A DNA stretch of 20,803 bases from Xanthobacteraceae bacterium. GTDB taxonomy: Bacteria > Pseudomonadota > Alphaproteobacteria > Rhizobiales > Xanthobacteraceae. Positions 7,829-15,858 of this stretch are shown here, piece by piece; position 1 is the stretch's first letter, and the number at the start of each line of letters is the position of its first letter. Where the stretch lies: NCBI GenBank assembly GCA_030039655.1, contig JASHVC010000287.1, positions 1 through 20,803 on the forward strand, given 5' to 3'. The notes below the pieces were generated by a model. The model did no database searches, was not told the origin of the DNA, and worked only from the letters and a program-made list of their open reading frames with translations. A program made the position numbers and the translations under genes.

Positions 7829-8863
7829 ATGCCTGAGATTATCTCCACGACAGTCGAACAACAAACGCCGCAGGCTCAATTGGTCGAGATGGCCAGGGGG
7901 CATTGGCTCACAAGCTTTGTCTACGTTGCGGCTGATATGGGCCTAGCCGATTGCCTCGCTGAGGGGCCGAGAACCGCAGCCGAACTCGCCCAGGCAACAG
8001 GCTGTGATGCACCGGCGCTATACCGCTTCATGCGGACGCTGGCCGGTATGGGAGTTTTTACAGAGGATGCCAGCAGCCGGTTCTCTTTGGCACCTCTCGG
8101 CGAGGCGCTCAGGACGGACGTGCCGGGTTCAGTCCGTTCGGCAGTCCTCACTCTGGCAAGCCCCTTTTTTACGAGGCCAGCCAGCGAGTTGCATTATTCG
8201 ATCAAGACCGGAAAGACGGCATTTGAAAAGGTTTTCGGCATGCCGACGTTCGAGTGGCTGGCAAAGCATCCGGTCGAAGCATCGATGTTCAGCGCGACTA
8301 TGGTAGGTGTGCACGGCGCGGAACCCGAGGCTGTCGCCAAGGCCTACGACTTTTCTCAATTCGAGATCGTGGTCGACATTGGCGGTGCCACTGGCAATTT
8401 GCTTGCCACGATCTTGAGTCATCACAACAAGCCACGCGGTATACTATTTGACTTGCCGCACGTGGTTTGCGATGCGCCGGCGCTGCTCAAGGCGCGCGGC
8501 TTGACCAATCGCATTGCGATCGAAAGCGGCAGCTTCTTTGAGACGGCTCCCGCCGCCCATGGCTGTTATTTGCTTTCACACATCATCCACGATTGGAGCG
8601 AGGCCCAGTGCCTTACGATCCTCGGCAACTGCCGCCGCGCCATGGCTCCGGATAGTCGCTTGCTCATCATCGAGACGGTGCTTCCTACTGGCAACGTGCC
8701 GCACCCCGGTAAGCTGTCCGACATGGTCATGCTTGCGATCCCCGGCGGACAGGAGCGAACCGAACCGGAGTACAGCGAACTCCTCGGAAAAGCGGGCTTC
8801 CGGCTCACACGGGTTGTGCCCACCAACTCGGCAGTGGGCGTCGTCGAAGCATTGCCGGCCTAA
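7829..8863 (+). CDS. SAM-dependent O-methyltransferase with dimerisation domain
   Basis: This is a 344-residue enzyme of the plant-COMT/hydroxyneurosporene methyltransferase type. The N-terminal dimerisation winged helix spans about residues 15-95 (HWLTSFVYVAADMGLADCLA; APALYRFMRTLAGMGVF). The SAM-binding domain has motif I DIGGATG (183-189) and FDLPHVV (207-213). The catalytic-base motif is HIIHDW with His254. I start at ATG 7829 rather than the in-frame ATG at 7814, because GGAGA lies at proper spacing only for 7829. It follows the Bug-type binding protein by 98 bases on the same strand. Its substrate is probably a hydroxylated aromatic or polyketide-like compound, but the sequence does not say which. 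Confidence 0.9.
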   Translation: MPEIISTTVEQQTPQAQLVEMARGHWLTSFVYVAADMGLADCLAEGPRTAAELAQATGCDAPALYRFMRTLAGMGVFTEDASSRFSLAPLGEALRTDVPGSVRSAVLTLASPFFTRPASELHYSIKTGKTAFEKVFGMPTFEWLAKHPVEASMFSATMVGVHGAEPEAVAKAYDFSQFEIVVDIGGATGNLLATILSHHNKPRGILFDLPHVVCDAPALLKARGLTNRIAIESGSFFETAPAAHGCYLLSHIIHDWSEAQCLTILGNCRRAMAPDSRLLIIETVLPTGNVPHPGKLSDMVMLAIPGGQERTEPEYSELLGKAGFRLTRVVPTNSAVGVVEALPA

Positions 8864-8890
8864 CGGAAAATCTGAGAGACCAATCTGAGC

Positions 8891-8935
8891 GCATCGAAGA
8901 GTTGGTCAAGCGTCACCAACGTTCAGCTTCGATGC
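8891..8935 (+). terminator. Long two-part hairpin downstream of the O-methyltransferase
   Basis: The outer stem GCATCGAAG (8891-8899) pairs perfectly with CTTCGATGC (8927-8935). The inner stem GTTGGT (8901-8906) pairs with ACCAAC (8915-8920) around an 8-base loop, leaving a one-base and a six-base internal bulge. It starts 28 bases after the stop. There is no following T-run, so it is either a non-canonical terminator or an RNA 3'-end element. Confidence 0.55.
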
Positions 8936-9069
8936 CCGCTTGATTGTGCACTACAGCCGAGCGAGCTGGCTGATGAACGCACAGCGTCACTTGCGTGATC
9001 CTGGCACGTCTTCCGCACGTCCGTTTCCGACCCCCATCGCGTCCGAAATCGCGACTACCAAAATCTTTC

Positions 9070-9109
9070 GGGTTAGGAAAGATTTCACAGCGATGTCGGT
9101 TATCAGCCT
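9070..9109. repeat. 40-nt repeat, copy A
   Basis: This matches 13173-13212 in the same orientation with 2 mismatches (GGGTTAGGAA, then GATTTCACAGCGATGTCGG). The surrounding 421-base gap (8864-9284) has no supported gene; besides this repeat and the hairpin at 8891 it holds a 13-base CGAGCGAGCTGGC (8958-8970) that recurs at 13290-13302. Confidence 0.7.
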
Positions 9110-9284
9110 CGCGTCAGATTTGGTCAGTGAGCCCTGTGTCGTTCAGAGCTAGGAACGGACGAGCGGCACCGCGGCAATCCGGGCTGGTGCAGCATCCCCA
9201 GGCGCTCACTAATTTTTGCCAGCAAATTGGCGCGAGCCGCACAAGCAGCTCGTCTTTCGTCTGTTTTGGGTTGACGCTCGGTGA

Positions 9285-10859
9285 TTATTCCGGGAACCCA
9301 GCTTTGCGAAGCCCGTCATATATGTGCTCGGCATCGTCTAAGTTTCGATAGACAGCATGACACCTGAACTTGTCGACGGTAAAGCCAGGTTCGATTTTCA
9401 GTGCGTCCGCCGCGGCTGCTTGCGCAGCGGCAACGTCGCCCAATTGAGCACAGGAGGCAGCAAGCCAGAGATGGGTAACTCGCTGGCTGGCAGCATAAGA
9501 TGCACATTCCTGTAACGGCGGCAGTGCGTCCTTGTATCGCCGGAGCGTATAATTAGCATGGCCTGTGACAGCCAGCCGCCGAAACTGAAACGGGTCGATC
9601 CGAGTGTTTGCGAGCAGAAAGTCGATAGCCCGCTCCGGTTCGCCGGCGAATATCAAGCAGTGGCCGTAACTAAGATCGTTGTAGTTGGGATTAAGCTTGA
9701 TTGCGCGTTCAAACTCTCCCAACGCAGCGTCGTGCTGGCGCAACCACAACAGAACCCATCCTAGTTGGGAATGACTTTCAGGTAGATTTGGGTCGAGCTC
9801 AATCGCCTTCTTGGCCAGTTCGTACGCGCGATCAACGGCCGTGCGATTTCGGTAGTCGTCATCAACCGGTTCGAGGTAACTCAATGTGTAAGTCCTAGCC
9901 AACATGGCATAGGCTCGGGCGTAGCCAGGATCAATCGCCAGAGAGCGGTCTAAAAGGCGACGGGCTTCACATATCAAATCACGCGTACGTCGCATCCAGG
10001 CTAAGCGAAACGCTTCCGCTCCTCGAAGATAATAGTCATAAGCTTCCCAGCTCGCTGGCGGCTTCAACAACGTGCGTTCAGTCTCAGCCACCCTCACATG
10101 TGCGGCCAGGATGGTGACGATGCTGCGAACAATTTGATCCTGAATTGCCAAGTCGTCGCTACGCTCGCCGTCGTAACGGTCGGCCCAACGGTGGGCGCCG
10201 GTCTCAGCGTCAATCAGCTGGACGGCAACGCGAACCCGGTTGTCTCCTCGCCGAACGCTGCCTTCCAGCACATAGCGGACCCCGAGTTGGCGTGCCACTT
10301 GGCGGACATCGATCGCCTTACCTTTGTATTGAAACGAGGAAGTGCGCGCGATGACGAGAAGCTCAGAGAACCTCGACAATTCGGTTATAATATCCTCGGT
10401 TACGCCGTCGCAGAAATATTCCTGCCCCGAGTCTCCACTTAGATTGAGAAAAGGCAGAACGGCGATGGAGGGACGGTCCGCCACCGGCTGGTCCGCTCGA
10501 CAGTCGGCAGTATCGTTGCTCTCGGCTTCAGAGACTATGGCGACCAACGACTCCGTTGACCTCTTCAGAATCGGCATGACGAAGCGGTAGCCGCGGCGGG
10601 GTACAGTCCTGATCTTGGTCTGATCGCGGTCGCCGATCGCCTGGCGGACTTCACTGATGCATTGGGTAAGCGATTCGTCCGTCACCGTTACGTTCGGCCA
10701 CACCGCCTTAATCAGCTCGTCTTTACCGACGAGGCGTCCACCATTTTCAACCAGGCAGCGCAATACCTCGAAGCTCTTGGGTCGCAGCTCAATTTCGCGC
10801 TGCGCGGTCCGTAGATGGCCGCTGTCGACATCAAGCGTGTATTCCCCGAACTGGAACAT
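9285..10859 (-). CDS. Winged-helix (OmpR/CadC-type) regulator with TolB-like and TPR regions
   Basis: This is a 524-residue protein. The N-terminal OmpR-type winged helix (about residues 1-96) shows IELRPKSFEVLRCLVENGG, then SLTQCISEVRQAIGD and RTVPRRGYRF. A TolB-like region of the kind seen beside TPRs in rhizobial adenylate cyclases and CadC-like regulators follows at about 125-260 (IAVLPFLNLSGD, FCDGVTEDIITELSR, VLEGSVRR, ADRYDGE). TPR-like helices run from about 265 to the end, including AIELDPNLPESHSQLGW and AIKLNPNYND. No transmembrane helix separates the DNA-binding domain from the rest, unlike CadC, so it is probably cytoplasmic. The ATG at 10859 has only a weak, distant GAGGA. It is divergent from the ABC-type binding protein and may regulate it. 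Confidence 0.88.
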   Translation of the reverse strand: MFQFGEYTLDVDSGHLRTAQREIELRPKSFEVLRCLVENGGRLVGKDELIKAVWPNVTVTDESLTQCISEVRQAIGDRDQTKIRTVPRRGYRFVMPILKRSTESLVAIVSEAESNDTADCRADQPVADRPSIAVLPFLNLSGDSGQEYFCDGVTEDIITELSRFSELLVIARTSSFQYKGKAIDVRQVARQLGVRYVLEGSVRRGDNRVRVAVQLIDAETGAHRWADRYDGERSDDLAIQDQIVRSIVTILAAHVRVAETERTLLKPPASWEAYDYYLRGAEAFRLAWMRRTRDLICEARRLLDRSLAIDPGYARAYAMLARTYTLSYLEPVDDDYRNRTAVDRAYELAKKAIELDPNLPESHSQLGWVLLWLRQHDAALGEFERAIKLNPNYNDLSYGHCLIFAGEPERAIDFLLANTRIDPFQFRRLAVTGHANYTLRRYKDALPPLQECASYAASQRVTHLWLAASCAQLGDVAAAQAAAADALKIEPGFTVDKFRCHAVYRNLDDAEHIYDGLRKAGFPE

Positions 10860-11034
10860 CGTGGCACCGCCATCCTCACGGGCTCGGCCGGCTCAGCAAT
10901 CGGCTACTATTTGGGGTCTTTTGAGAATTTTTGAGCGAATCCGGATCGTTCCTTCAGGACGCTTGGTTCATTGTACTGCAAAATCCCCGCCAATTGCACA
11001 ACCGGGGCCGACCAAGGAAAATAGGAGCACGCAC
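10860..11034. promoter_or_regulatory. Divergent intergenic region, with a hairpin before the binding-protein ribosome site
   Basis: 175 bases between divergent starts, so at least two promoters are expected, but I cannot assign boxes with confidence. CCCCG (10985-10989) and CGGGG (11003-11007) form a 5-bp stem 17 bases before the AGGAG of the binding-protein gene. Confidence 0.35.
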
Positions 11035-12249
11035 ATGCTTACTCGTCGTCGCTTCGTAATTGCCTCAGCAGGCGGATTCGCGACAGCCGCGATAGGTGCG
11101 CCTGCCATTGCGCTGGCGCAGGGTGTTGAAGGTGCTCAACCGGCGCACGCGCCGCCAGTCATCAAGATCGGCCTCCTTATGCCCTACTCGGGACAGTTCG
11201 CCGACCCAGCGGCGCAGATGGACAGCGGAATTAAGCTCTACATGAAGCAGCATGGTGACATCGTCGCCGGCAAAAAGATCGAACTCATCCGCAAGGACAC
11301 GGCTGGCGCTCCGGACATAGCCAAGCGTCTTGGCCAAGAACTTATCGTCAATGACAAGATCGACATCCTGGCTGGCTTTGTGGTCACACCTGAGGCTCTG
11401 GCGGTCGCCGATCTTTCAGCCAAAGCGAAGAAGTTCATGGTGGTGATGAACGCTGCAACTTCGATCATCACGACCGCATCACCGTATGTTACGCGTACCT
11501 CGTATACGTTAGCGCAAGATTGTGAGCCGCTTGGCCGGTGGGCTTACTCCCATGGCTCAAGGCGCGTCTATACCATCGTGTCAGACTATGCGCCGGGTCA
11601 TGATGCAGAAGCCGCCTTCCAACAGGCCTTCAGGGAAGCAGGCGGCGAGATCATCGGATCCGTGCGAACACCACTGGTGAATCCTGACTTCTCTCCGTTT
11701 GTCCAACGCGCCAAAGACGCGAAGCCAGATGGTATCTTTATCTTCGTGCCGGGAGGTGCTCAGCCGTTCGCGCTTGCCAAGACACTTATCGAACGAGACA
11801 TGGATCCTGCAAAAATCAAAATCATGGGCGTCGGCACTTTGACCGAAGAAGTCCCGCTCAACTCAATGGGGGATGCCGCGATCGGCATTATCACGGCTTA
11901 TCACTACGACTATACGCACAAGTCCATGGAGAACGCCTCCTTTGTACGGGCCTACAATTCTGAATTCAAGCGCAATCCAGACAATGTGTCGGTTGGCGGC
12001 TACGACGGCATGCATGTCATCTATGAGGCGCTGAAGAAAACCGGCGGCAACACGGACGGAGAAGGATTAATCGCCGCCGCCAAAGGAATGGAGTGGGAGA
12101 GCCCGCGCGGGGTAATTGCGATTGATCGCGATACTCACGACATCATCAACACGATATATATTCGCCGGGTTGAAAGAGTCGCCGCCCACCTCGAGAACGT
12201 TGAGATCGAAAAATACGAGAACGTGAAGGACCCGGTGACTGTCAGATGA
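11035..12249 (+). CDS. ABC-type branched-chain amino acid/amide substrate-binding protein (Tat-type signal)
   Basis: This is a 404-residue periplasmic type-I binding protein of the LivJ/Peripla_BP_6 family. The N-terminus MLTRRRFVIASAGGFATAAI is a twin-arginine-like signal with probable cleavage after ALA near residue 28. The mature part has IKIGLLMPYSGQFADPAA, then DILAGFVVTPEALAVADL, the hinge-region YAPGHDAEAAFQQAFREAGG and the VSVGGYDGMHVIYEAL C-lobe. I place the start at ATG 11035, 7 bases after AGGAG; the frame is open upstream but that part overlaps the divergent gene and lacks homology. No permease or ATPase gene is near. The stop overlaps the next start (ATGA), tying this transport protein to a methyltransferase. 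The ligand is unknown. Confidence 0.92.
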   Translation: MLTRRRFVIASAGGFATAAIGAPAIALAQGVEGAQPAHAPPVIKIGLLMPYSGQFADPAAQMDSGIKLYMKQHGDIVAGKKIELIRKDTAGAPDIAKRLGQELIVNDKIDILAGFVVTPEALAVADLSAKAKKFMVVMNAATSIITTASPYVTRTSYTLAQDCEPLGRWAYSHGSRRVYTIVSDYAPGHDAEAAFQQAFREAGGEIIGSVRTPLVNPDFSPFVQRAKDAKPDGIFIFVPGGAQPFALAKTLIERDMDPAKIKIMGVGTLTEEVPLNSMGDAAIGIITAYHYDYTHKSMENASFVRAYNSEFKRNPDNVSVGGYDGMHVIYEALKKTGGNTDGEGLIAAAKGMEWESPRGVIAIDRDTHDIINTIYIRRVERVAAHLENVEIEKYENVKDPVTVR

Positions 12250-13103
12250 AGCCATCCGCCACTTCTCCTATAAGCGAGTCAGTAAACTACGCCCTTGGCT
12301 ATACCGAAGAGGAGGCACGTCGCTTGGAGAGCCAAGCGGCATTCCTCGAAGACTTGACGGCGGATGTGCTCCGCCGGGCAGAGATAACGCCAGGCATGCA
12401 TGTGCTCGACTTAGGTTGTGGCGTCGGTGACGTTTCATTTCTTGCGGCGCAAATGGTCGGCGCGAGCGGCACCGTTTTGGGAATTGATCGGAGTGCGTCC
12501 TCTATCGAGATCGCACGTCGACGAGCCGCCGCTCTTCGCCTTCCTAACGTCCGATTTGAAATTGCCGAACTTGACGCGTTTGAGGCTGCGCAAACGTTTG
12601 ACGCTGCAATCGGTCGTCTCGTGCTGCTCTATCAGCGTGATCCGGCAGCGACACTGCGGCGATTTCAAAAATTCCTAGTGCCCAACGGCGTAATAGCGTT
12701 TCAAGAGGTTAATATGGAAGACGCCGTGCAGGTACCTGCCTCGGAAACATTCAAGCGGGTCCGCTCCTGGTTTCTAGGCGCGATCAAGGTGACTGCCGCA
12801 GAACCGAACATGGGAACGAAACTGCTATCCACTTTCCTAAGCGCAGGTCTGCCGCGGCCAGCAATGATGATGTCAGTGCGCGTCGAGAGCGGCCCGGATT
12901 CCTACACTTACGCCCATCTGTCAGGCATCATACGAAGTATGCTGCCGCTGCTGGAGCGTAGCGGCTTAGCATCTGCCGAGGAGGTCTCAATAGATACCCT
13001 GGCCGATCGATTGCGCGAGGAAGCGGTAGCAAACGACTGCGTAACATTTTCTCCGCACTTGATTGGCGCTTGGTCGCGCCTGCCAAAATCGCGATCCAAT
13101 TAA
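12246..13103 (+). CDS. Class I SAM-dependent methyltransferase, coupled to the binding protein
   Basis: This is a 285-residue methyltransferase. Motif I is VLDLGCGVGDVSFLAAQ (about residues 53-69) and the strand-2 acid is D81 (LGIDRSASSIEIARRRA). FDAAIGRLVLLYQRDPA and FLVPNGVIAFQEVN follow. The layout resembles Methyltransf_25/31 enzymes. The start codon overlaps the binding-protein stop as ATGA, and there is no obvious separate ribosome site, so translational coupling is likely. This family is not a usual partner of LivJ-type genes. The enzyme could modify the imported compound or a downstream metabolite, which is inference. Confidence 0.9.
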   Translation: MKPSATSPISESVNYALGYTEEEARRLESQAAFLEDLTADVLRRAEITPGMHVLDLGCGVGDVSFLAAQMVGASGTVLGIDRSASSIEIARRRAAALRLPNVRFEIAELDAFEAAQTFDAAIGRLVLLYQRDPAATLRRFQKFLVPNGVIAFQEVNMEDAVQVPASETFKRVRSWFLGAIKVTAAEPNMGTKLLSTFLSAGLPRPAMMMSVRVESGPDSYTYAHLSGIIRSMLPLLERSGLASAEEVSIDTLADRLREEAVANDCVTFSPHLIGAWSRLPKSRSN

Positions 13104-13172
13104 CGCAAACAATTGAATTGGGTCACGGTCAAATCCGGCCATCGAAAATAACACATCTCCTCCACTTTACGG

Positions 13173-13212
13173 GGGTTAGGAACGATTTCACAGCGATGTC
13201 GGTTGTCAGCCT
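13173..13212. repeat. 40-nt repeat, copy B
   Basis: This is the second copy of the sequence at 9070-9109, differing at 2 positions. Both copies lie downstream of a methyltransferase gene. The surrounding 211-base gap (13104-13314) holds no supported gene. Confidence 0.7.
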
Positions 13213-13314
13213 GATCGCCTCGCGAGCGCAGACATGGGCGAGGTCTCTTGCGCGCCAGAAGCTGACATGGACGGATCCGCCGATCGAAACGAGCGAGCTG
13301 GCCAACTTAGCGCT

Positions 13315-13824
13315 TTAGATTGTGAGTGGTGGCCCAACAATATCAACACCGTTCCGACGGGATACGGTTTGCCAATCTGCAAGCGTCGGAATGCGCAAGC
13401 CACTTACCGCTGCAATCTCTGAAAACAATCTTTCGATGGAACCAGCGGGCTGAAAAGCCACGATAAGTCTTCCCGTTTCACTGACATTGGCGAAGGCATG
13501 TGGAATCTTTCGAGGCGCCAGAAGTGAGTCTCCAGTTAGGAGCTGAAATCGTTCATCGCCTATCTGTACGACGAACTCGCCCTCCCGCACGTAAAACCAT
13601 TCATCCTGCGCATGATGAATGTGCATTGGTGGACCGCCACGTGCCGTCCGAACCGTATCGTAAATGCAAAGGCCTCCAAGGGTATCTTGGCTGGATACTT
13701 TGCAAATGAACTCGCCATTGAGAAAATTTAACGGTTTTCCGTGTCGATCCGTGCCGGCCTCAAGACTGACAGCCTTGCCCGCCGGCGCCATCGCGCTACC
13801 GGTAACACTCGCAATGTTCATCAT
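13315..13824 (-). CDS. Cupin-domain protein (quercetin dioxygenase-like)
   Basis: This is a 169-residue single-domain cupin. Motif 1 is GGPPMHIHHAQDEWFYVREGEF with metal ligands His68, His70 and Glu75. Motif 2 is GDSLLAPRKIPHAFANV with His109. The full 3-His/1-Glu set suggests a working metal site, as in small dioxygenases, isomerases or ligand-binding cupins. The start is one of two tandem ATG codons (13824 or 13821). It is divergent from a LysR gene with about 106 bases between, so that regulator is its probable controller. The substrate is unknown. Confidence 0.9.
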   Translation of the reverse strand: MMNIASVTGSAMAPAGKAVSLEAGTDRHGKPLNFLNGEFICKVSSQDTLGGLCIYDTVRTARGGPPMHIHHAQDEWFYVREGEFVVQIGDERFQLLTGDSLLAPRKIPHAFANVSETGRLIVAFQPAGSIERLFSEIAAVSGLRIPTLADWQTVSRRNGVDIVGPPLTI

Positions 13825-13930
13825 GGTAGGATCGTCCCGCCCGAAGGCCTGCTGTATTTAAGCCTGGGCTTCAGCGGTAATCCCAGCCGTAAGATTGGAT
13901 TTTGGCGGTTCAAAATCGCATAACTGGCCA
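13825..13930. promoter_or_regulatory. Divergent cupin / LysR promoter region
   Basis: 106 bases between divergent starts. A CTGGG (about 13864) and CCCAG (about 13882) inverted pair lies near the centre and could be part of a LysR operator. Assignment by eye only. Confidence 0.35.
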
Positions 13931-14821
13931 ATGCTAAATTGGAACGATCTCAAATATTTCCTCGCCGTGGCACGCCACGGCAGTACGCTGGCGGCCGCAA
14001 AGGTTCTGCGAATAAGTCAGTCGACTGTTCACCGTCGTCTTGAAACTCTCGAAAAGGCTCTCGGGCGCCGCTTGGTCAAGCGACATCCGACCGGATACCG
14101 ATTGACGGAGTTAGGCGAAGAAATCCGGACTTACGCAGAAGCTATTGAGGATGCGGTAGCGGCACTTGAGCGCCGCATGAAGGCTTCAGAGACCGACCTC
14201 GTTGGAGCCGTTCGTGTCACCTGTCCAGAAGCGGTCGGATACCGCTTGATGCGATCGGCATTGCCCGAGAAGTTCTGCGCCGCGTTTCCAAAGCTGCGCC
14301 TGGAATTCGTGATGAGTGACAGCATCATCGATTTATCAAAGGGACAGGCGGATGTCGCGATCCGTGCCGGACAGCCGAGCGAGAAGAGCCTTGTCGGACG
14401 CAAAATTGCAGATTCGCCGTGGGCCGTTTTCGCTAGTCGCACCTACTTAGAAAAGCACGGCCCCTTAAGGCAGCGCCGGGATATTAACCGTCATACCGTC
14501 GTCAGCTTTGAAGGCGCGTTGCAAGAGCACAGCGCGGGGCGCTGGCTGCGCGCAGTAGCTCCGGAGGCGCGGATCGCCGCGCGCGCGACCAGCATCCCGG
14601 CCGTTGTGTTGGCGGTAAAGTCAGGCGCGGGTCTCGCGCCGTTGCCGGTCATCGTCGGCACGGAGAATGACTTTGCGGAGGCGCTGCCTCCGCTACCTGA
14701 CCTGTCGACGCCATTCCATCTGCTTATGCATGAGGACATGCGGCAGGTGCCGCGCGTGCGCGCCTTTTTCGATTTTGTCGTGCGCGAAATTGGCTCGGTA
14801 CGTTCGGTGCTCGAAGGCTGA
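13931..14821 (+). CDS. LysR-family transcriptional regulator
   Basis: This is a 296-residue LysR regulator with helix-turn-helix MLNWNDLKYFLAVARHGSTL, AAAKVLRISQSTVHRRLETL. It is in the group related to GcvA/DsdC-like rhizobial regulators with ...STVHRRLETLEKALGRRLVKR. The effector domain covers about residues 90-290 (VGAVRVTCPEAVGYRLM; QADVAIRAGQPSEKSLVGRKI). The ATG at 13931 matches the family start; a TTG at 13895 would add 12 unlikely residues. No good ribosome site precedes it. It is divergent from the cupin gene, and a hairpin 45 bases past the stop probably ends the transcript. Confidence 0.9.
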   Translation: MLNWNDLKYFLAVARHGSTLAAAKVLRISQSTVHRRLETLEKALGRRLVKRHPTGYRLTELGEEIRTYAEAIEDAVAALERRMKASETDLVGAVRVTCPEAVGYRLMRSALPEKFCAAFPKLRLEFVMSDSIIDLSKGQADVAIRAGQPSEKSLVGRKIADSPWAVFASRTYLEKHGPLRQRRDINRHTVVSFEGALQEHSAGRWLRAVAPEARIAARATSIPAVVLAVKSGAGLAPLPVIVGTENDFAEALPPLPDLSTPFHLLMHEDMRQVPRVRAFFDFVVREIGSVRSVLEG

Positions 14822-14866
14822 GCTTTTAACGGTCTAAAGGGAGCTCAATGTCTGGTTTAGCTCACA

Positions 14867-14886
14867 CCACCGATTGGCCTCGGTGG
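14867..14886 (+). terminator. Hairpin downstream of the LysR gene
   Basis: Perfect 7-bp stem CCACCGA (14867-14873) and TCGGTGG (14880-14886) with a TTGGCC loop, 45 bases after the stop. No T-tract follows, so termination is only probable. Confidence 0.5.
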
Positions 14887-14974
14887 ATGCCGATCCCGTC
14901 GCGGCCGGCGCGCATTTAGGGAAATCGGCCTGGGGGCGGCGATTGTTACGGAGCAAAAGCGGACATCAGCCGCT

Positions 14975-15103
14975 TCACTTGATCAGCTCGTCAGTGCAAG
15001 GGCCGAGGCAATCGGCAACGACGTCGCCGTGGGCCGGTGTGCGCGGAGGCAGGAGCGAATCTGCCGCACCGCCTATGAGTGTGATGAACTCGCGCCTTCC
15101 CAT
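14975..15103 (-). pseudogene. Decayed N-terminus of a Tat-signal substrate-binding protein gene
   Basis: From ATG 15103 the frame reads MGRREFITLIGGAADSLLPP and stops after 42 codons. RREFITLIGGAA is the hallmark N-terminus of rhizobial ABC_sub_bind-type binding proteins (usually RRREFI.LLGGAAAWPLAARAQ). After GGAA the sequence no longer follows the family, so only a remnant of the signal peptide is left. It lies 8 bases past the aldolase stop on the same strand. It marks a deleted transporter gene. Confidence 0.6.
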
Positions 15104-15111
15104 GAGCGCGC

Positions 15112-15858
15112 TTAGCGTTCCTCCGACGGAAAACCGGCGCGCGCCCGCCAGTACTCCCACGCCCGTTCGGCAGCGAGCGAGCCGAACAAGATCTTGCTGG
15201 TTGCTTCGATCTCATCCGGGCTCAAGTGTTTTACCGCGGTATCGCCACGGCCCTGTGAGAGGACGTGCGACTGGATAAGCATGGCAGCGTTGTACATGAG
15301 CCCGATCGAGACCATCACTGTAGCTTTGAGATTGCTCGTCGCAATCACGGCGCCATGTCCCCGGAGCAGGCACGCCCGCCCGTTGCCAAGAGTTCTCGCC
15401 AGCGACCGTCCCATCGCGTCATTCACCACCAGCATAGTGCCTTCATCGGGAAATTCATCGCGGATATCCCAGTTCGGCACGCGGGCACCGCTGCCAGCTG
15501 CCATCACCCAGATAGGCTCGATCGGCGCGTTCGTTACTGAAAAGGGCACCACCGCATGTGCGTGGCTGTGACACACTGACATGACGTCCGGCCGCGCCTT
15601 GTATATGCATCCGTGAATGAAGCGTTCGGCGTAGATCGCGCGCTCGGTGTTATCGAGACGGTTACTATCGAGGTCAAATTCGACGATGTCATCCTCAGTA
15701 ACAAGGCCGGGACTTCGCGAACGCGCCAGGAAATAGCGCTCCGCGTTGACCGGATGGCGGATGCTGACGTGGCCGAAGGCGTCCACGACACCTTCGTTGC
15801 CCAAAATTCGATTCGCCAGCATCAGGTCCCGTATCGCGGTCTTCACTAAATCGCTCAT
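15112..15858 (-). CDS. Class II aldolase/adducin-family protein
   Basis: This is a 248-residue cytoplasmic protein of the class II aldolase/adducin head family, covering fuculose- and ribulose-phosphate aldolases and decarboxylating relatives. The zinc ligands are visible: His97 and His99 in VCHSHAHAV and His168 in LLRGHGAV. The catalytic-type Glu78 is in AERFIHGCIYKARPDV. FGHVSIRHP near residue 28 is the substrate-phosphate loop region. ATG 15858 has GAGGAAA 5 bases upstream. The true substrate is often a hydroxy-acid or aromatic acid in this branch rather than a sugar phosphate, so no pathway is assigned. It stands alone, convergent to the LysR gene. Confidence 0.9.
   Translation of the reverse strand: MSDLVKTAIRDLMLANRILGNEGVVDAFGHVSIRHPVNAERYFLARSRSPGLVTEDDIVEFDLDSNRLDNTERAIYAERFIHGCIYKARPDVMSVCHSHAHAVVPFSVTNAPIEPIWVMAAGSGARVPNWDIRDEFPDEGTMLVVNDAMGRSLARTLGNGRACLLRGHGAVIATSNLKATVMVSIGLMYNAAMLIQSHVLSQGRGDTAVKHLSPDEIEATSKILFGSLAAERAWEYWRARAGFPSEER

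Noticed and set aside
8940..9351. Plus-strand ORFs in the gap after the O-methyltransferase
   Set aside because: They run into the antisense of the winged-helix/TPR gene and over the 40-nt repeat, with no homology recognised.
10657..11034. Upstream extension of the ABC-type binding protein
   Set aside because: The extra residues overlap the divergent regulator's coding sequence and precede a proper Tat-like signal with its own AGGAG, so the start is 11035.
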